64,000 nt of DNA from positions 186,001-250,000 of the forward strand of contig OZ024883.1 in the NCBI GenBank assembly GCA_964017185.1, given 5' to 3'. This document shows positions 1 to 11,686 of this stretch, in pieces. A program made the translations under genes and the position numbers. A model generated the notes under the pieces. The model saw only the letters and a program-made list of their open reading frames with translations, was not told where the DNA came from and searched no databases. This stretch comes from Rugalucina vietnamica (taxonomy: Eukaryota > Mollusca > Bivalvia > Lucinida > Lucinidae). Each line of letters begins with the position of its first letter. Within the stretch, counting starts at the first letter, position 1.

Positions 1-1043
1 ATTTGGAAAAGCTGTGCAGTTGTCACATTAAATATGCAGAGAATTTTCTCAGTAAGACATACAACAAATTCTGGAAAGATGTCTTACAAGCATTTATTAA
101 TATCAATAAAAACATAAACTTAAAAGATGACATGGTTTTGCAGACCCCATTATTCTATAACATTAATATAAAAATAGGAGGATCCCATATTTTCTATAAA
201 ACATGGTTTGATAAAGGAATACGATTTTTAAATGATCTAATTCATGAGAATGGAGAATTTTACTCCCATGAAGAGTTCCAAGAAAACACAGGAATTAATT
301 CAAACACCCTACAGTATCATGGAACGATAAAATCAGTCAAAGAATATTTAAAAACAATTAAGGTAAATATAACACATAAAATAAATTATCCATTTATACC
401 ATCCCAGATTCTACCATTCATAAAGGAAAAGAAAGGATCTAAAACTATGTATGATATACTTAATCAAAACAAAGACATACCAACAGGTCAACTGACCTGG
501 AATAAACTCTATACATTTACAGCAGAGGACTGGTCTCATATTTACACTTACCCTTATACCATCACAAAATACCCAGCACTTCTTTGGTTCCAAATCAGCA
601 TCAATCATAACATTTTAGTAACAAATAAACTCCTATTTCAAATGAAAATAAGGGATGATGCGCTATGCACCTTCTGTAAACTAAATAATGAAACAATAAT
701 TCATCTTCTGTGGAAATGTGAAACAACACAACAATTTATCCAAGCAGTAACCGGATGGCTGAATGACTATAGTATTATTTACACATTTTCTGAAGAATTT
801 TTCGTATTTGGTAGACAGAACGAGCAGCATCTGCCATATGTAGTAAAATTCATTCTTCTGTATGCAAAATATTTCATCTATTTATCACGCTGTAAACAGA
901 GACCACTAAGTCTGAATGTTTTTAAAACACAACTTAAATTTATGTACAAGGTACACCTTCATATTGCTTCCAACCATAATGAAGTCACTAAGTTTCAAAA
1001 CCAATGGAGCCTATGTCAAGAATTAATTAACGATATTAATTAA
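1..1043 (+). CDS. 3' part of an L1/Tx1-like LINE ORF2 (zf-RVT C-terminus), runs in from the left edge
   Basis: The frame is open from the window edge to a stop at 1041-1043, giving about 346 residues, and it enters from upstream: the first codon in the window is TTG, not a real start. Residues 217-240 hold a zinc knuckle, C222-X2-C225-X8-H234-X4-C239, the zf-RVT motif at the C-terminus of many LINE ORF2 proteins. The upstream stretch (around 48-75, 'GGSHIFYKTWFDKGIRFL') resembles the post-RT region of L1/Tx1-type elements. The endonuclease and RT domains must lie left of the window. No stop or frameshift is seen in this part, so the copy may be young. Clade placement is inference. Confidence 0.8.
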   Translation, partial: LEKLCSCHIKYAENFLSKTYNKFWKDVLQAFININKNINLKDDMVLQTPLFYNINIKIGGSHIFYKTWFDKGIRFLNDLIHENGEFYSHEEFQENTGINSNTLQYHGTIKSVKEYLKTIKVNITHKINYPFIPSQILPFIKEKKGSKTMYDILNQNKDIPTGQLTWNKLYTFTAEDWSHIYTYPYTITKYPALLWFQISINHNILVTNKLLFQMKIRDDALCTFCKLNNETIIHLLWKCETTQQFIQAVTGWLNDYSIIYTFSEEFFVFGRQNEQHLPYVVKFILLYAKYFIYLSRCKQRPLSLNVFKTQLKFMYKVHLHIASNHNEVTKFQNQWSLCQELINDIN

Positions 1044-1492
1044 ATACAAGCAGTACCAAACATCTATAGAGATTGATTAAAAAACAAAACAAAACATGTA
1101 CATCTAACAAATCATTGTCCTGTGCCCCTCCCCCTCCCCACCTCTTGGCTGTGGCTGCCTAGCTAAAAATAACCTGAACAGTATTATCAACTTAATACAA
1201 CAGTAATTCATCAGATGTTTTATCACTCCAAGAATTTTGTATCGTTTCAATTATATACATATACTTTATATAAAAGAATGGTTGACTGGATGAGTCGTGC
1301 ACTACCAAAACACAGTTATATATGCGCATATTTATATATTTGTTGACAGACTCCAGACTGTCAGGGTGAGATGAGGAATGAGAGGGTAGTGCACATTATG
1401 TATGATCATAGCGAGAAAGATATTATATAAGAATGGACTGGAGAAACTTTTAAGGCTACCCGGGCTTTAAAAGGTGTTTATATACGGGTTCA

Positions 1493-1496
<4 letters not shown>
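1044..1496 (+). mobile_element. 3' untranslated region of the L1/Tx1-like LINE
   Basis: Non-coding, AT-rich sequence directly between the ORF2 stop and a long A-run. The position fits a LINE 3' UTR. No gene or other repeat was recognised in it. Confidence 0.5.

Positions 1497-1539
<43 letters not shown>
1497..1539 (+). repeat. A-run of about 42 bases at the junction of two retroelements
   Basis: An uninterrupted A tract. It can be the poly(A) tail of the LINE on its left, or the T-run that ends Penelope-like copies when read on the minus strand (copy 3 also ends in T). It may serve as both if the second element inserted into the tail. Confidence 0.85.
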
Positions 1540-1541
<2 letters not shown>

Positions 1542-2345
1542 TCAGGAAAAGGTGCAATCAGAAAAAGATTCCCACCCCAAAAACCGAGGTGGGAAAAAAC
1601 CAAACTAACAATCAGGTACTTATACCATGAAACATATCGTAAGCCGAATGAGCAGCTATTTTCCCAATAGGTGGCCACTCAGTTACCTTAACTTAACTAA
1701 AAATATGAAAACATACATAAGGCGCCAACAGCACAAAAAATTTTAAACACCAAGACATAAAACAAAAAGAACCACCACAAAAGTATCGACTTGGAACGAT
1801 CAGTAACACAAAGTTACTGGCGGGCTTAAACCGGTTTTACAGGTACCTAACCTCACCCTCAGCTTCTGCAGTGGTTCATAACATTTAGTTAGTTCTTCGG
1901 TCCTCGTGGTGAATCTCTAACTAGTCAATGAATCATCAAGAACAAACAAATAAATCATGATAAACATCCTGATGAATCAAAAACCAGGACTCACAGATTG
2001 AGTAAGCTGACCGACGATGGAGATCCCTGGGCGCCGAATAACCTACTAACTCCGGAGCAAAAGAAAAACACCAGTTGGACCCCGGTGGGCCAAGCAACAG
2101 ACAAGAAGCTCCGGCCCCAACCAACTAAAATGAATAGCTTTAAGTCGGGGCCATCATAGAGTCTGACGCCCGACCCACCGGCGTGCAATTAAAGAAGGCA
2201 GCATAGTTATCAACCATGATTGGGTTAAAAACTAGGCATGCAGACTGGCGCATCACATTCAAGTTATAACCTATACGTCTGTAACGTGTTATGATTTTTC
2301 TGAACTGAAAAGAAAAATCATTTATTCCTTTAAGTTTCTTAAATT
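1540..2345 (-). mobile_element. Penelope-like/unclassified RT retroelement, copy 1, 5'-truncated
   Basis: Read on the minus strand, 2364-2140 gives the C-terminal end of an RT protein with the block 'FRKIITRYRRIGYNLNVMRQ' and the ending 'PVGRASDSMMAPT', also present in copies 2 and 3. About 600 bp of 3' non-coding sequence follows, ending in the conserved block near 1540-1672 that contains a small hairpin (TTCCCAC...GTGGGAA). The RT catalytic core is missing. The 5' break at about 2345 abuts an older RTE relic, and the open frame runs across that junction by chance ('VLDNI' joined to 'YKFKKL'). I place the RT among Penelope-like/unclassified RTs from its IPMGTNCAPL and YLDD motifs seen in copy 2; this is inference. 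Confidence 0.65.
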
Positions 2346-3960
2346 TGTATATTATCCAGCACATCTATGTGCACCTTAGTTTTAGTTTTCAACTTCCGTT
2401 GGTCGAATAACTTTCCATCAAAAACGTTCCTGATTGGAAAATGAGTATCACAGACTTAAACGGCTTCAATGAGTACCGCAAATGATATCATACACAAAGG
2501 TGTTGTCTCCTAGCGCAACCCTGTTTGGCCTCATTTGTCATATCACAAGGTTAATAGAACTCCCCATCGTCCTGTGCATGCATATCATCATTCTCACAGG
2601 ATGACCATTTGACCATGATTTACTTTGACAGCCCATATCTTCGCAAGTCTCTCACAACTTTGTTTAAATTTGCGCCATATATAGGTCTGCTTTCCGTTCT
2701 TGACATTTCTCATAAAGTTGTCTTGCTATATGAAAATCATCTATTGTCTTCCTGTCATCTCTGAATCAGCATTGACTTTCCGGAATAAATCCTGTCTGTC
2801 AAAGACTTCAGGATTTCCTTTCTGTGTGTAAAGATGAATGTCTTGTGGGAATTCTTCCTTCCTCCACGCAGCCACGGTGAAACAGCTCTTTCAGTCTCTC
2901 TGTCATGGATAGCCCCCAGACGGTAGCGGAACTTGCATTTGAACATAGAAATTTGCCAGCTGAGAGTCTGTTGAACTGCTAGAGACTCCTTTAAACTACC
3001 CTTGCATATTTGATTTTAATTTGAAGTATATTTTTCTGGCTATCGTTGCCGATTTATAAGAGATCACTGATGACGATTTAGTACTTTATTAGTATTTTAT
3101 TGTCTTTCATCTATGACGGTTTGGTATTTATCAAGCAAAAAAACTGAATTTCTTCTAATTTCTTTCAAGAGTCTTGCATGTCTCTGACTTTTGATATAGA
3201 TTGACACATATTGCTGCTGGTTTGTCTTCTTGAATAAGGAGCTAGTATCATCTTAATGCTTGTGCTAGAAGCCTCCGAATATCTTAACTAGTCTCATCAA
3301 ACCAGTAATTGAGTTTTCGAGATGGATGTCCTTAAAGTTTTATAGCTGAAGAATGTTCCAGTTTTCTTCTGTGTCTTCCAAACTGAGATTGATTGTACCC
3401 AGTTGGATGCAAATGTACATTCTATTTTGGTTCAGTTTCGAGACACCCAGTCTCTATGGTGGTTTCTTGCTTAAAAGTCGCCTCTAAGGCTTGTGTTTGA
3501 TGACACCAGTCTACACCAGTCTATAATCTATCCAGCACCCTGCTCTACATTACATTTGTCACTCTGACACCCTGCCTGTCTTTTTTTTTTCACACTATGA
3601 CATACAGTTTATGAGACGCCCGTGTTGGGATCGCAGATGCACCCATGATGTTCACTTGTATATCGCTTCATCTAGACTGATCGTGGTAGGTGTATGAGAT
3701 GGACAATATTGTCATATTTATCGCCCGTCAGAGGAAGTATCGAAGTCATTAGGTGCCGGGTCATTGATGCCTTATGGCAATCCTGACAGCTTACACAAAG
3801 CCAGCTATTCTCACTTTGGCCTCCACACTAGGAGAAAGTACAGCCGGCACCAACTCTTTTTCCATAACCCTCACTCAGTACAGCTATCTGCTTAACTGTG
3901 ACTAACAAGTGACTGTTCTACGCTGTTGTCCAGTCGACCCAGGATTATCTATTAAGGGGC
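2346..3960 (-). pseudogene. Degenerate RTE-type LINE relic (endonuclease and RT), many stops and frameshifts
   Basis: No long ORF exists here, but frame-by-frame minus-strand reading recovers, in the right order, blocks that align by eye with the intact LINE at 22386-25661. Near 3790-3720 is an 'LPLTGDKYDNIV'-like block matching 'LPLSGNKHATIV'. Near 3650-3590 is 'WVHLRSQHGRLI...RQAGCQSDK' matching 'WMHPRSKHWHLI...RQDVKVTK'. Near 3330 is 'HPSRKLNYWFDE'. Near 3170-3140 is 'RDMQDS...EEIQ'. Near 2975-2860 are 'AVQQTLSAGK' and 'MTERLKELFH'. Near 2785-2690 are 'PESQC' and 'TIDDFHIARQL.EKCQE', near 2540-2510 is 'TNEAKQGC', and near 2440-2345 the segment before the YADD box. Internal deletions are present. 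It is old compared with the intact copy and was truncated or invaded at about 2345. Confidence 0.75.
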
Positions 3961-4087
3961 GAACATTCCTCTGCCGATCTTCAATGGTGTGACAAACATC
4001 TCAGTATTTGGGAGACAATATTGACTGCTTAATAAAGGTGCTTTACATAAATTCATGTTAAATATTATGTTTTCCTACAATTATGAC
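3961..4087. other. Short unassigned stretch
   Basis: Nothing recognised. It may be the far 5' end of the RTE relic. Confidence 0.3.
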
Positions 4088-4258
4088 CAGGGGTTAGTGG
4101 TAGCCTTGCGGTAAAGCGTCGGACTGACTGCATCGAGAGGTCCTGGATTTGGTCACCACTGGGGGCGTCGTGTTGTGTCCTTGAGCAAGACACATTTACT
4201 CACCACACAACTGAATCATACCAAGTAGTGTTAGTTCAGTGCAGGCATGACTGCAAAA
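4088..4258 (+). mobile_element. tRNA-derived SINE
   Basis: The head 'TTAGTGGTAGCCTTGCGG' fits a pol III A box and 'GAGGTCCTGGATTTGGTCA' is a B-box-like stretch about 35 bp later. It is followed by 'TGTGTCCTTGAGCAAGACAC', a near-palindrome that I recall in the bodies of many invertebrate SINEs. Family name not assigned. Confidence 0.6.
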
Positions 4259-5194
4259 AATGTTGACTCAATACAAAGAAGAAAAACAATATTGACCATC
4301 CGTACATGTTGACTGTAGCTAAATATACCCCTATACTACTATGATTGAAATAAAAAAAAACTTTGAAAGATCAGTCGAGTAGATAATAAATATTTGTAAT
4401 GCTTAAATCATATTTACTTTGTGTCTTTTCACACAGCAGCCTGTAATGATCCATCTGAATGTGTACTTGTTGAGTGATGCTTAAATTATGGCAATTTACG
4501 GTATTATATTTTCACAAAAGTTTTATGGCATTGTTGGACACGATGATGAGTCCCAGAACAATGGCTTAAGCAATGACAATCAGTAGTGCAATAAAATCCA
4601 CCCATTTACAAATTCCAGTAGCATAGTTTGTCAATTATTCGTAAAATCAAATAATTTTGACGGCCATCTTGAAAATTGCGTTAGCCACCTTGAAAATGGA
4701 AAAATTTGAGATGGCTAACGAGAAAATATTTATTAGAAAGGATTAAAGAACATATTCCGAAAGTCTCATACTTGTATCCGGAAGTGCAGGATTGTCTCAA
4801 AATCCTGACGTTTCCATCTCCACTATACCTGTATCAAATAAAGGAACAATTGAAACAAAATGGAACATTAATATTACACTCAAACTCACACTACTAAACC
4901 TACACATAAAGTAAATAAAAAATAAGGCATTATATACAGATGAATTTACATGTTACAGGAGCCGAGGACCAGTGCTTTGCTTGTAAAACAGGTCAAACCT
5001 ATAATGTTGGCGCTTAATGATTATTCTCCCAAATATTATGATATAATTTGTGTTTAGCATGCAAAGGTTGTCCCTAATTGTCCATCTTTAGCATTAAAAA
5101 CTCCATTCCTTCCAGAAAATCTATATTTATGTTTTTCATTTCCCTAGGATCTACTGGGAATTCAATATGATCAATTTTTCTTTTCACACACACA
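4259..5194. other. Unassigned AT-rich DNA
   Basis: No conserved coding signal, TIR, LTR or tandem repeat was recognised. The 63-codon open frame at 4706-4897 lacks protein-like composition and is not called. Confidence 0.5.
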
Positions 5195-7184
5195 AACCAG
5201 AGGACCAATGGTCCTGTAAACGATCACCTGAAATCTGCTGCATATACCAATAAACATACTTGAATATTATGGTATTTAACCCCAGTACAGGGGCAGATGA
5301 AGCCCTTGGGCCATTTTCTTTTTTCAGAATAATCAATATTCTGTCCATTTACCAATTTCCTGCTGGTTTTTCCCTTCAAATGACATTTTAACAGTTTTCC
5401 CTATTCAAATGCATAGGTTACCCACGTTGACCTTGCCATAAACTGGGTCAAGGTCATCACAGGGTCATGATTTATATATACATGTACATTGTATTACTTT
5501 AGCCATCGATGCTTCACGCCAAGTTTCATTGAAATCAGTCTATTGGTTTCAGAGAAGAAGATTTTGAAGGGTTATTACCATATATGGGCATGGTGGCCAT
5601 CTTGGTCATGTGACCTAGATTATTAATATACACACTGGTTCCCCCATCCTATAGATGCTTCACATAAAATTTGGCTTTAATTGGCCGAGTGGTTTCAGAG
5701 GAGAAGATGTTTGAATATTATGGTAATATACATGTATATTGCCCCGGGGTGGGGGCATATGAGCCCTTGGGTCCATTTTTTTTTTCAGAATCATTAATAT
5801 TCAGTGCTACCCATTTCCTGCAAGATTTTTGTACCTCAAATGACTTTTTAAAAGTTTTCCCCATTCAAATGCATTGGTGACCTATGTTGACCTTGTCGTA
5901 AAATAGGTCAAGGTCACCACAGGGTCATGATTTATATATACATTGTAGTACTGTAGCCATCAATGCTTCATGCCAAGTTTCTTTGAAATCAGTCCACCTG
6001 TTCTGGAGAAAAAGATCTTTGAAGGGTTTTTACCATATATGGGCACGGCGAACATCTTGGTCATGTGACCTAGGTTATTTATATATACATTAATTACCCC
6101 ATTCTATAGATGTTTCACATAAAATTTGCGGTTACAGAGGAGAAGATGTTTGAATATTATGGGAATATACATGTATAATGCCCCAGGGTGGGGGCAGATG
6201 AGCCCCTGGGGTCCAATTTTTTTAGAATCATTAATATTCAATCCTACTGCCCATTTCTTGCAAGACTTTCACTTTAAATGACATTTTAAAAGTTTTCCCC
6301 ATTCAAATGCATTGGTGACCTATGTTGACCTTGCCGTAAAATAGGTCAAGGTCATCACAGGGTCATGATTTTATATACACATTGTAGTACTTTAGCCATC
6401 AATGCTCCATGCCAAGTTTCATTGAAATTGGTCCACCAGTTCCGGAGAAGAAGATTTTTGACGGGATTTTACTATATATGGGCATGGCGGCCATCTTGGT
6501 CATGTGACCTGTAATATTTATATACACATTGAATCCCCCTGCCTATAGATGCTTCACATAAAATTTGGCTTTGATTGGCCAAGTAGTTTCAGAGAAGAAG
6601 ATGATTGCTTTTTGTAGAAGAATATTATGGTAATATACATGTAAATTGCCCCGGGGTGGGGGGGCATTTGAGCCCCTGGGGTCCAAATGTTTTCAGAATC
6701 ATTAATATTCAGTCCTACTGCCCATTTCCTGCAAGATATTTCCTATAAATGACATTTTAACAGTTTTCCCCATTCAAATGCATAGGGGACATATGTTGAC
6801 CTTGCTGTAAAATAGGTGAAGGTCATCCTAAGGTCATTATTTATATATACATTGTGGACCTTGAGTCACTTATGCTACATGTCAAGTTCCAAGATCCTAG
6901 GCCTTTGGGTTCTGGAGAAAAATATTTTAAACGTTTTTACCATATAAGGGCGTGGCCGCCATCTTGGTCATGTGACCTGGATTATTTAATATTTATATAT
7001 AAATTGGTTCCCCCTTCCTATAGATGCTTCATATAAAATTTGGCTTTGATTGGCCAGGCGGTTTCAGAGAAGAAGATCTTTGAAAATGGTGGACGACGAC
7101 GACGGACGGACTACGGACGGATGCCGGATCATGGCCATCCTATAAGCTCACCTTGTGAGCCTAACGGCTTAGGTGAGCTAAAAC
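5195..7184 (+). mobile_element. Tandem-repeat element family 1, copy A (HINE/Helentron-like), four units of about 440-470 bp
   Basis: The left end carries the hairpin AGGACC-AAT-GGTCCT (5201-5215). The right end is a palindrome, AGCTCACC...GGTGAGCT (7145-7179), followed by AAAA. Between them the marker 'GAATATTATGG' recurs near 5260, 5712, 6152 and 6625. Each unit contains 'GGTCAAGGTCA', the block 'GGCCATCTTGGTCATGTGAC' and a 'GCCCC..GGTGGGGGCA' segment. The CGGACGGA-type simple repeat sits just inside the right palindrome. No protein is encoded. Architecture fits non-autonomous Helentron-associated elements with a tandem core; the class is inference. Confidence 0.65.
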
Positions 7185-7360
7185 TCTTGTTTCTTTCTTA
7201 GTTAGAAATGTTGCATAACATCCCTGTTAACAACTATGGTCATGTTGAGATGTTTTAAAACCTTCAATGTCACAAGAATATAGAGATTCAAGGAAAAGAA
7301 GAAAATTTAGACTGAAGCTGTACCAAGCCTGCTCAAGAAACCAGTTACATGTATTTAAGG

Positions 7361-7638
7361 CATTACGAAAACATGTCCATGCAATATATATAAAGTTTTC
7401 TGAAGTTGTAAAAATAGAAAAAAATGATGATGAAAAATTTTAATATTCTTATTTTTGCGCAAAACATAGATTGTGGGTACATGTTAGAACTGCCTCGCCA
7501 AAGCGGTTCTAACGAGCACCCACAATGTATGTTTTGAATCAAAAAATAAGAAAATTACGTATATCCCAGCCAACACCAGTTTTTCTATATAAAAGTGATG
7601 TTTATGGGGGTATACATTTCACGGACATGTTTTCCTGA
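7361..7638. mobile_element. MITE-B, copy 1
   Basis: Terminal inverted repeats: 'CATTACGAAAACATGTCC' at the left and 'GGACATGTTTTCC' at the right. The centre is a near palindrome in which AAAACATAGATTGTGGGT is answered by ACCCACAATGTATGTTTT around 'GGTTCTAACG'. The same structure recurs near 17066, 58069, 60296 and 63083. Confidence 0.7.
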
Positions 7639-7902
7639 TGGATTTAGACAATAGTGACCAATTGCAACTTAAATTTGACATAAAATTTAAATTTCAGTCC
7701 GATTTCCAAAGCAAAGAGATACTAGATCATCAAGGTCAGTGTGTCAGCTCTGTAGGGACACTATGTCCAGGGATCAAAGTCAAATTATCCTATGCACTCA
7801 GATCAAGCATATACAATTTCATATACATGCAAGCAGGCTAAAGTCCAGGAATGCTATTTTCATTAATAAAAGCTTAATCTACTGACATGCATTCTGAAGA
7901 TA

Positions 7903-8092
7903 CCATTACGAAATCATGCCCATGTACACGTAATATATAGATTTTTCTTAAGTTGTAAAAATGGAAAATTAAGGTTTTGGGTGTTTAGGTTTTGGGTGTT
8001 TCCATGAGCCCTTTAGGCTTTTATGCTTTGAAAAAATAAGAAAAATAGGCATACCCCTGCAAATCCCAGTTTTTTCTATATACAAGAACGCC
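7903..8092. mobile_element. MITE-B, degraded copy lacking its centre
   Basis: It starts with 'CATTACGAAATCATGCCC', like the MITE-B terminus, and near 8030-8090 has the inner flank 'AAAAATAGGCATACCCCTGC'. The central palindrome is lost. Its right side stops where the next element begins at about 8104. Confidence 0.5.
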
Positions 8093-8103
8093 GTGGAGGT
8101 TAA

Positions 8104-9238
8104 TATCGCACCTGCATCGGGCAAAATAACTTAAAACGTGAAATATAGGTCGAGGGCACCAAGTTAATGTGTGTTCTGAAAGGGTATGTGAAGGACATTT
8201 ACTATGCAAGCTTTCACACTCCCAGCTATCGCTGATACAGAAAAAAAAACACACCTCGACATAAAAATTAACAAGTCAATGGACCATGAAATATAGGTCA
8301 AGGTCAGCAGGTCAAGGTGCGTGCTTGAAGGGTATGTCAAGGACAGTTACTATACAAGGTTTCACACTCGCAGCTATCACTGATGCAGAGAAAACCAAAT
8401 TTTGACGTAAAAATTAACAAAGTTAATGGACCGTGAAATATAGGTCAAGGTCAGCGGGTCAAGGTGCGTGCTTGAAGGGTATGTCAAGGACAATTACTAT
8501 GCAAGGTTTCAAGCTCGCACTATTACTGATGCAGAGAAAACCAAACTTCGACGTAAAAATTAACAAAGTCAATAGACCGTGAAATATAGGTCAAGGTCAG
8601 CGGGTCAAGGTGTGTACTTGAATGTCAAGGACAATTACTTATCAAGGTTTCATCCTCGCAGCTGTCACTGATGTCTAGGAAACCAAACTTCGACGTAAAA
8701 AATTTAAAAGTCAGTAGACCGTGAAATATAGGTCAAGGTCAGCGGGTCAAGGTGTGAGCTTAAATGGTATGTCAAGGACAATTTCTATGCAAGGTTTCAC
8801 CCTCACAGCTATCACTGATGTCGAGAAAACCAAACTTCAGACGTAAAAAATTTCAATGTCAGTAGACCGTGAAATATAGGTCAAGGTCAGCGGGTCAAGG
8901 TGCGAGCTTGAATGGTATGTCAAGGACAATTACTATGCAAGGTTTCACCCTCGCAGCTATCACTGATGTCGAGAAAACCAAACTTCGACGTAAAAAAATT
9001 CAAAGTCAGTAGACTGTGAAATATAGGTCAAGGGTACTGGATCAAGGTGTGTGCTTGAAGGGTATGTCAAGGACAATTACTATGCAAGGTTTCAGACTCG
9101 CATCTATTACTGATGTCGAGAAAACTAAACTTCGACGTAAATGTTGACGGACGGACGATCAACAAATGCACGGACGAACGAACGGACGGACGGAAATTTG
9201 AACTCCTATATCGCACCCTGCTATAAGCAGGTGCGATA
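8104..9238 (+). mobile_element. Tandem-repeat element family 3 (HINE-like), seven units of about 145 bp
   Basis: The left end reads ATATCGCACCTGC. The right end is a perfect hairpin, TATCGCAC...GTGCGATA (9209-9237), followed by A's; its arm is the inverse of the left end. The core unit marker 'GAAATATAGGTC' recurs near 8139, 8287, 8436, 8580, 8722, 8870 and 9016. Units hold 'GGTCAAGGTCAGCGGGTCAAGG', here split as two GGTCAAGG motifs. A CGGACGGA-type simple repeat precedes the right hairpin, as in family 1. No ORF of note. Confidence 0.65.
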
Positions 9239-9460
9239 AAAAGTAGGGTATAAGGAGGTACCGGTAGACATGTTTTCCATATGACAGTGCCATATTTGCT
9301 TTGTACTTTCGTTCAGTGTGCCAAATATGGCATTTTCTATGTAAGATTCGGAGCCAAAACATTTTTGCACTTTTATACCACAGCCAAAAATGGCATCATA
9401 TATATACAGAAGCCTTAGAGGCTAGGCCTTTATGATCCTGGGACAATAGAGCAGAATATA
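9239..9460. other. Unassigned spacer
   Basis: Nothing recognised; AT-rich. Confidence 0.4.
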
Positions 9461-9676
9461 AGAGCCGCCTCGTGGGAAAACCAACAATGTGGTTTCCGAC
9501 CAGGTCCGACATAAACAGACCTGTACAAGCACAGAAGAAAGCTAGAGTTAAGTAGAGGAGCTGGCATTGTACTATCCGAGTAGCGAAAACAAAGGCGCTG
9601 ATCAGCTTACCGTGAAGCTGATCTGCGTCTTTGTCTTCACATATGCAGATTGTTGGTTTTCTCACGAGGTGGCTCA
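9461..9676 (+). mobile_element. MITE-A, copy 1
   Basis: Ends are AGAGCCGCCTCGTGGGAAAA and, inverted, TTTTCTCACGAGGTGGCTCA, flanked on both sides by TA. The middle contains the palindromic block around 'GGCGCTGATCAGCTT' answered by 'AAGCTGATCTGCG'. Ten copies occur in the window. TA target duplication suggests mobilisation by a Tc1/mariner-type transposase (inference). Confidence 0.75.
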
Positions 9677-9706
9677 TAAGTAAATATAAGGCGGTCATAC
9701 ATCATA

Positions 9707-9942
9707 TGAGCCGCATTATGAAAAACTGGATTTTTGCCTATGGGAAAACAAAGATGCGGATCAGCTAAGCAGTAACTGCACAACTGATCAGCGCCTTTGT
9801 TTTCGCTACACAGATAATATAATTCCTCCTCTACTTATATCTAAAATTTCAATATTCTAGCTATGTTCTGTGAATGTACAGGCCGGTTTCTCTCGGTGCT
9901 GGTCAGAAACCCTGAAGACCAGTTTTCTCACGTCACGGCTCA
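9707..9942 (-). mobile_element. MITE-A, copy 2 (opposite orientation)
   Basis: TGAGCCGC... to ...CACGGCTCA between flanking TA dinucleotides, with the same internal 'GATCAGC' palindrome. It lies 30 bp from copy 1 in inverted orientation, so the pair could fold as a long hairpin. Confidence 0.7.
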
Positions 9943-10934
9943 TACAGGAATCAATATTCATTGATAAAACCTGGCAGACAATCAGACAAAAAACAAGCCA
10001 CTTGATGAAAGGAACTGCCTTTTGCTTAATGGAACTATACAGACCAAGATCAGCTGCTCTTCTACACAGGCTCATCAGAGCACACCTATCTTTCACAACT
10101 CACACAGTGGGTGGCTCTAATTTCTTATGCTTCAGGTACTACCAGAATCAGTGAAGCATGTGCACAGACTGGTTGAACAATGTTTCTGATCATGTCCAAA
10201 ACATTATTCTTGAGGGAAAAGGCTTACCAGAGCCCCAAGATTTTATCAATGGACTGGGATTACATGGTTCCATTCTGGGAAACCGTTATTATGAAAGACG
10301 ACGTCTGATTGGTCATATAAAGCCAGGATAATTTGATGTGGACTTCCTGTGGAGACAACCAGTCTAAGATGGGAATACGACCAGTCTGCTGGGATTAGAC
10401 TGGTCTCCTGTTATAGTCCAAAGAGAACAAACTGGAATGTTATGCAGACTGTCTTTGGCAATAGAACAATGATACAACATCATAACAAAATCAAATGCAT
10501 ATTAATTATGATATTAAAAATAGATCTGGATCAACCAAGACTGCATTCATGTTTTAAAACAACTATCATGTACATACGGCAAGCACAGTTTCGAGAACCC
10601 TTCTGCCTCTTCTGTGATTCAAGACAGTTAAGTTGTCATTAAATGGAGAACAAATAATTATTCAAACCTGGTAAACTGCTTATCGGAAGCTTTTTTTAGA
10701 ACAGTAAGATTAGAATATAACTAAGGGAGAGACCATATGATTTTTATGGGGGGAGGGGGTGCACTCCCTAACTAGCCACTGATGATGGCCTCAGTTTTAT
10801 GAGGAACATATTTAAAGCATCAAACCAAATACCATACAATCTAGGTTTCAATGCTACTCTGCACAGTTTAAAGCATGCAAGACTGCTTGCCATACAACCC
10901 CTATGACCCATACAGTAAACACACAGACAAGTAG
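9943..10934. other. Unassigned DNA
   Basis: Short open frames of 94-97 codons exist on the + strand (9870-10154, 10349-10642) but show no recognisable domain and no bounding splice signals that I trust. No repeat recognised. Confidence 0.4.
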
Positions 10935-11686
10935 CCCAAAGGGCAACGATCGCTCATCTGAGAGTAAAAGAAAAAATTGTGTTTTTTTTACCATATATGG
11001 GCATGGTGGTCATCTTGGTCATGTGACCTGGATTTTGTATATACACACTGGTTCCCCTTCCTATAGATGCTTCATATAAAATTTCGCTTTGATTGGCCAA
11101 GCGGTTTTTGAGGAGAAGATGTTTAAATAATATGGTAGTATACATGTATATTGGCCCACAGCAGTGGTGGGTGGGGGCAGATGGACCCCTGGGGTCCCAT
11201 TTTTAAAGAATCATAAATATTTAGTCAACCTGCTTATATCCTGCAAGATTTTCTCTTTAAATGACATAAATTTTGAACAGTCTACCCGATTCAAAAGTAT
11301 AGGCGTCCTATGTTGACCTTGCCGTAAAATACTCGTACATGTATGTCTTCATCACAGGGTCATGATTTATGTATACATTGCAGTACTCTCTACTCTCATC
11401 AATGCTACTTGCTAAGTTTCATTGAAATCAGTCCACCAGTTCTGGAAAAAGTGAGTTTTGAAGGGTTTTTACCATATATGGGCATGGCAGCCATTTTGGT
11501 CATGTGACCTAGATTATTTACACATTGGTTCCCCCATCCTACATAATGCTTCATATAAAATTTGGCTTTGATTGGTCACGCGGTTTCAGAGAAGAACTTT
11601 GAAAATGTGGATGGACGCACACACGGACGCGGGCTCAAGTACCATCCTATAAGCTCACCATGAGCTTTCAGCTAAGGGGAGCTAAA
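10935..11686 (+). mobile_element. Tandem-repeat element family 1, copy B (short, about 1.5 units)
   Basis: The left end 'CGATCGCTCATCTGAG' is a degraded version of copy A's left end. The core contains 'CCATATATGGGCATGG', 'TCATGTGACCT' and 'GGGTCATGATTTATG' blocks in the family-1 order. The right end is the degraded palindrome near 11650-11685 ending GAGCTAAAA. The left hairpin is lost. Confidence 0.6.

Noticed and set aside
2140-2364. A single 74-codon minus-strand gene
   Set aside because: Its N-terminal residues come from the RTE relic and the rest from the Penelope-like 3' coding end; it is a chance fusion.
5195-9240. CRISPR-like array of regularly spaced repeats
   Set aside because: Units are 145-470 bp with diverged copies, no short identical repeats with unique spacers, and the context is a eukaryotic genome.
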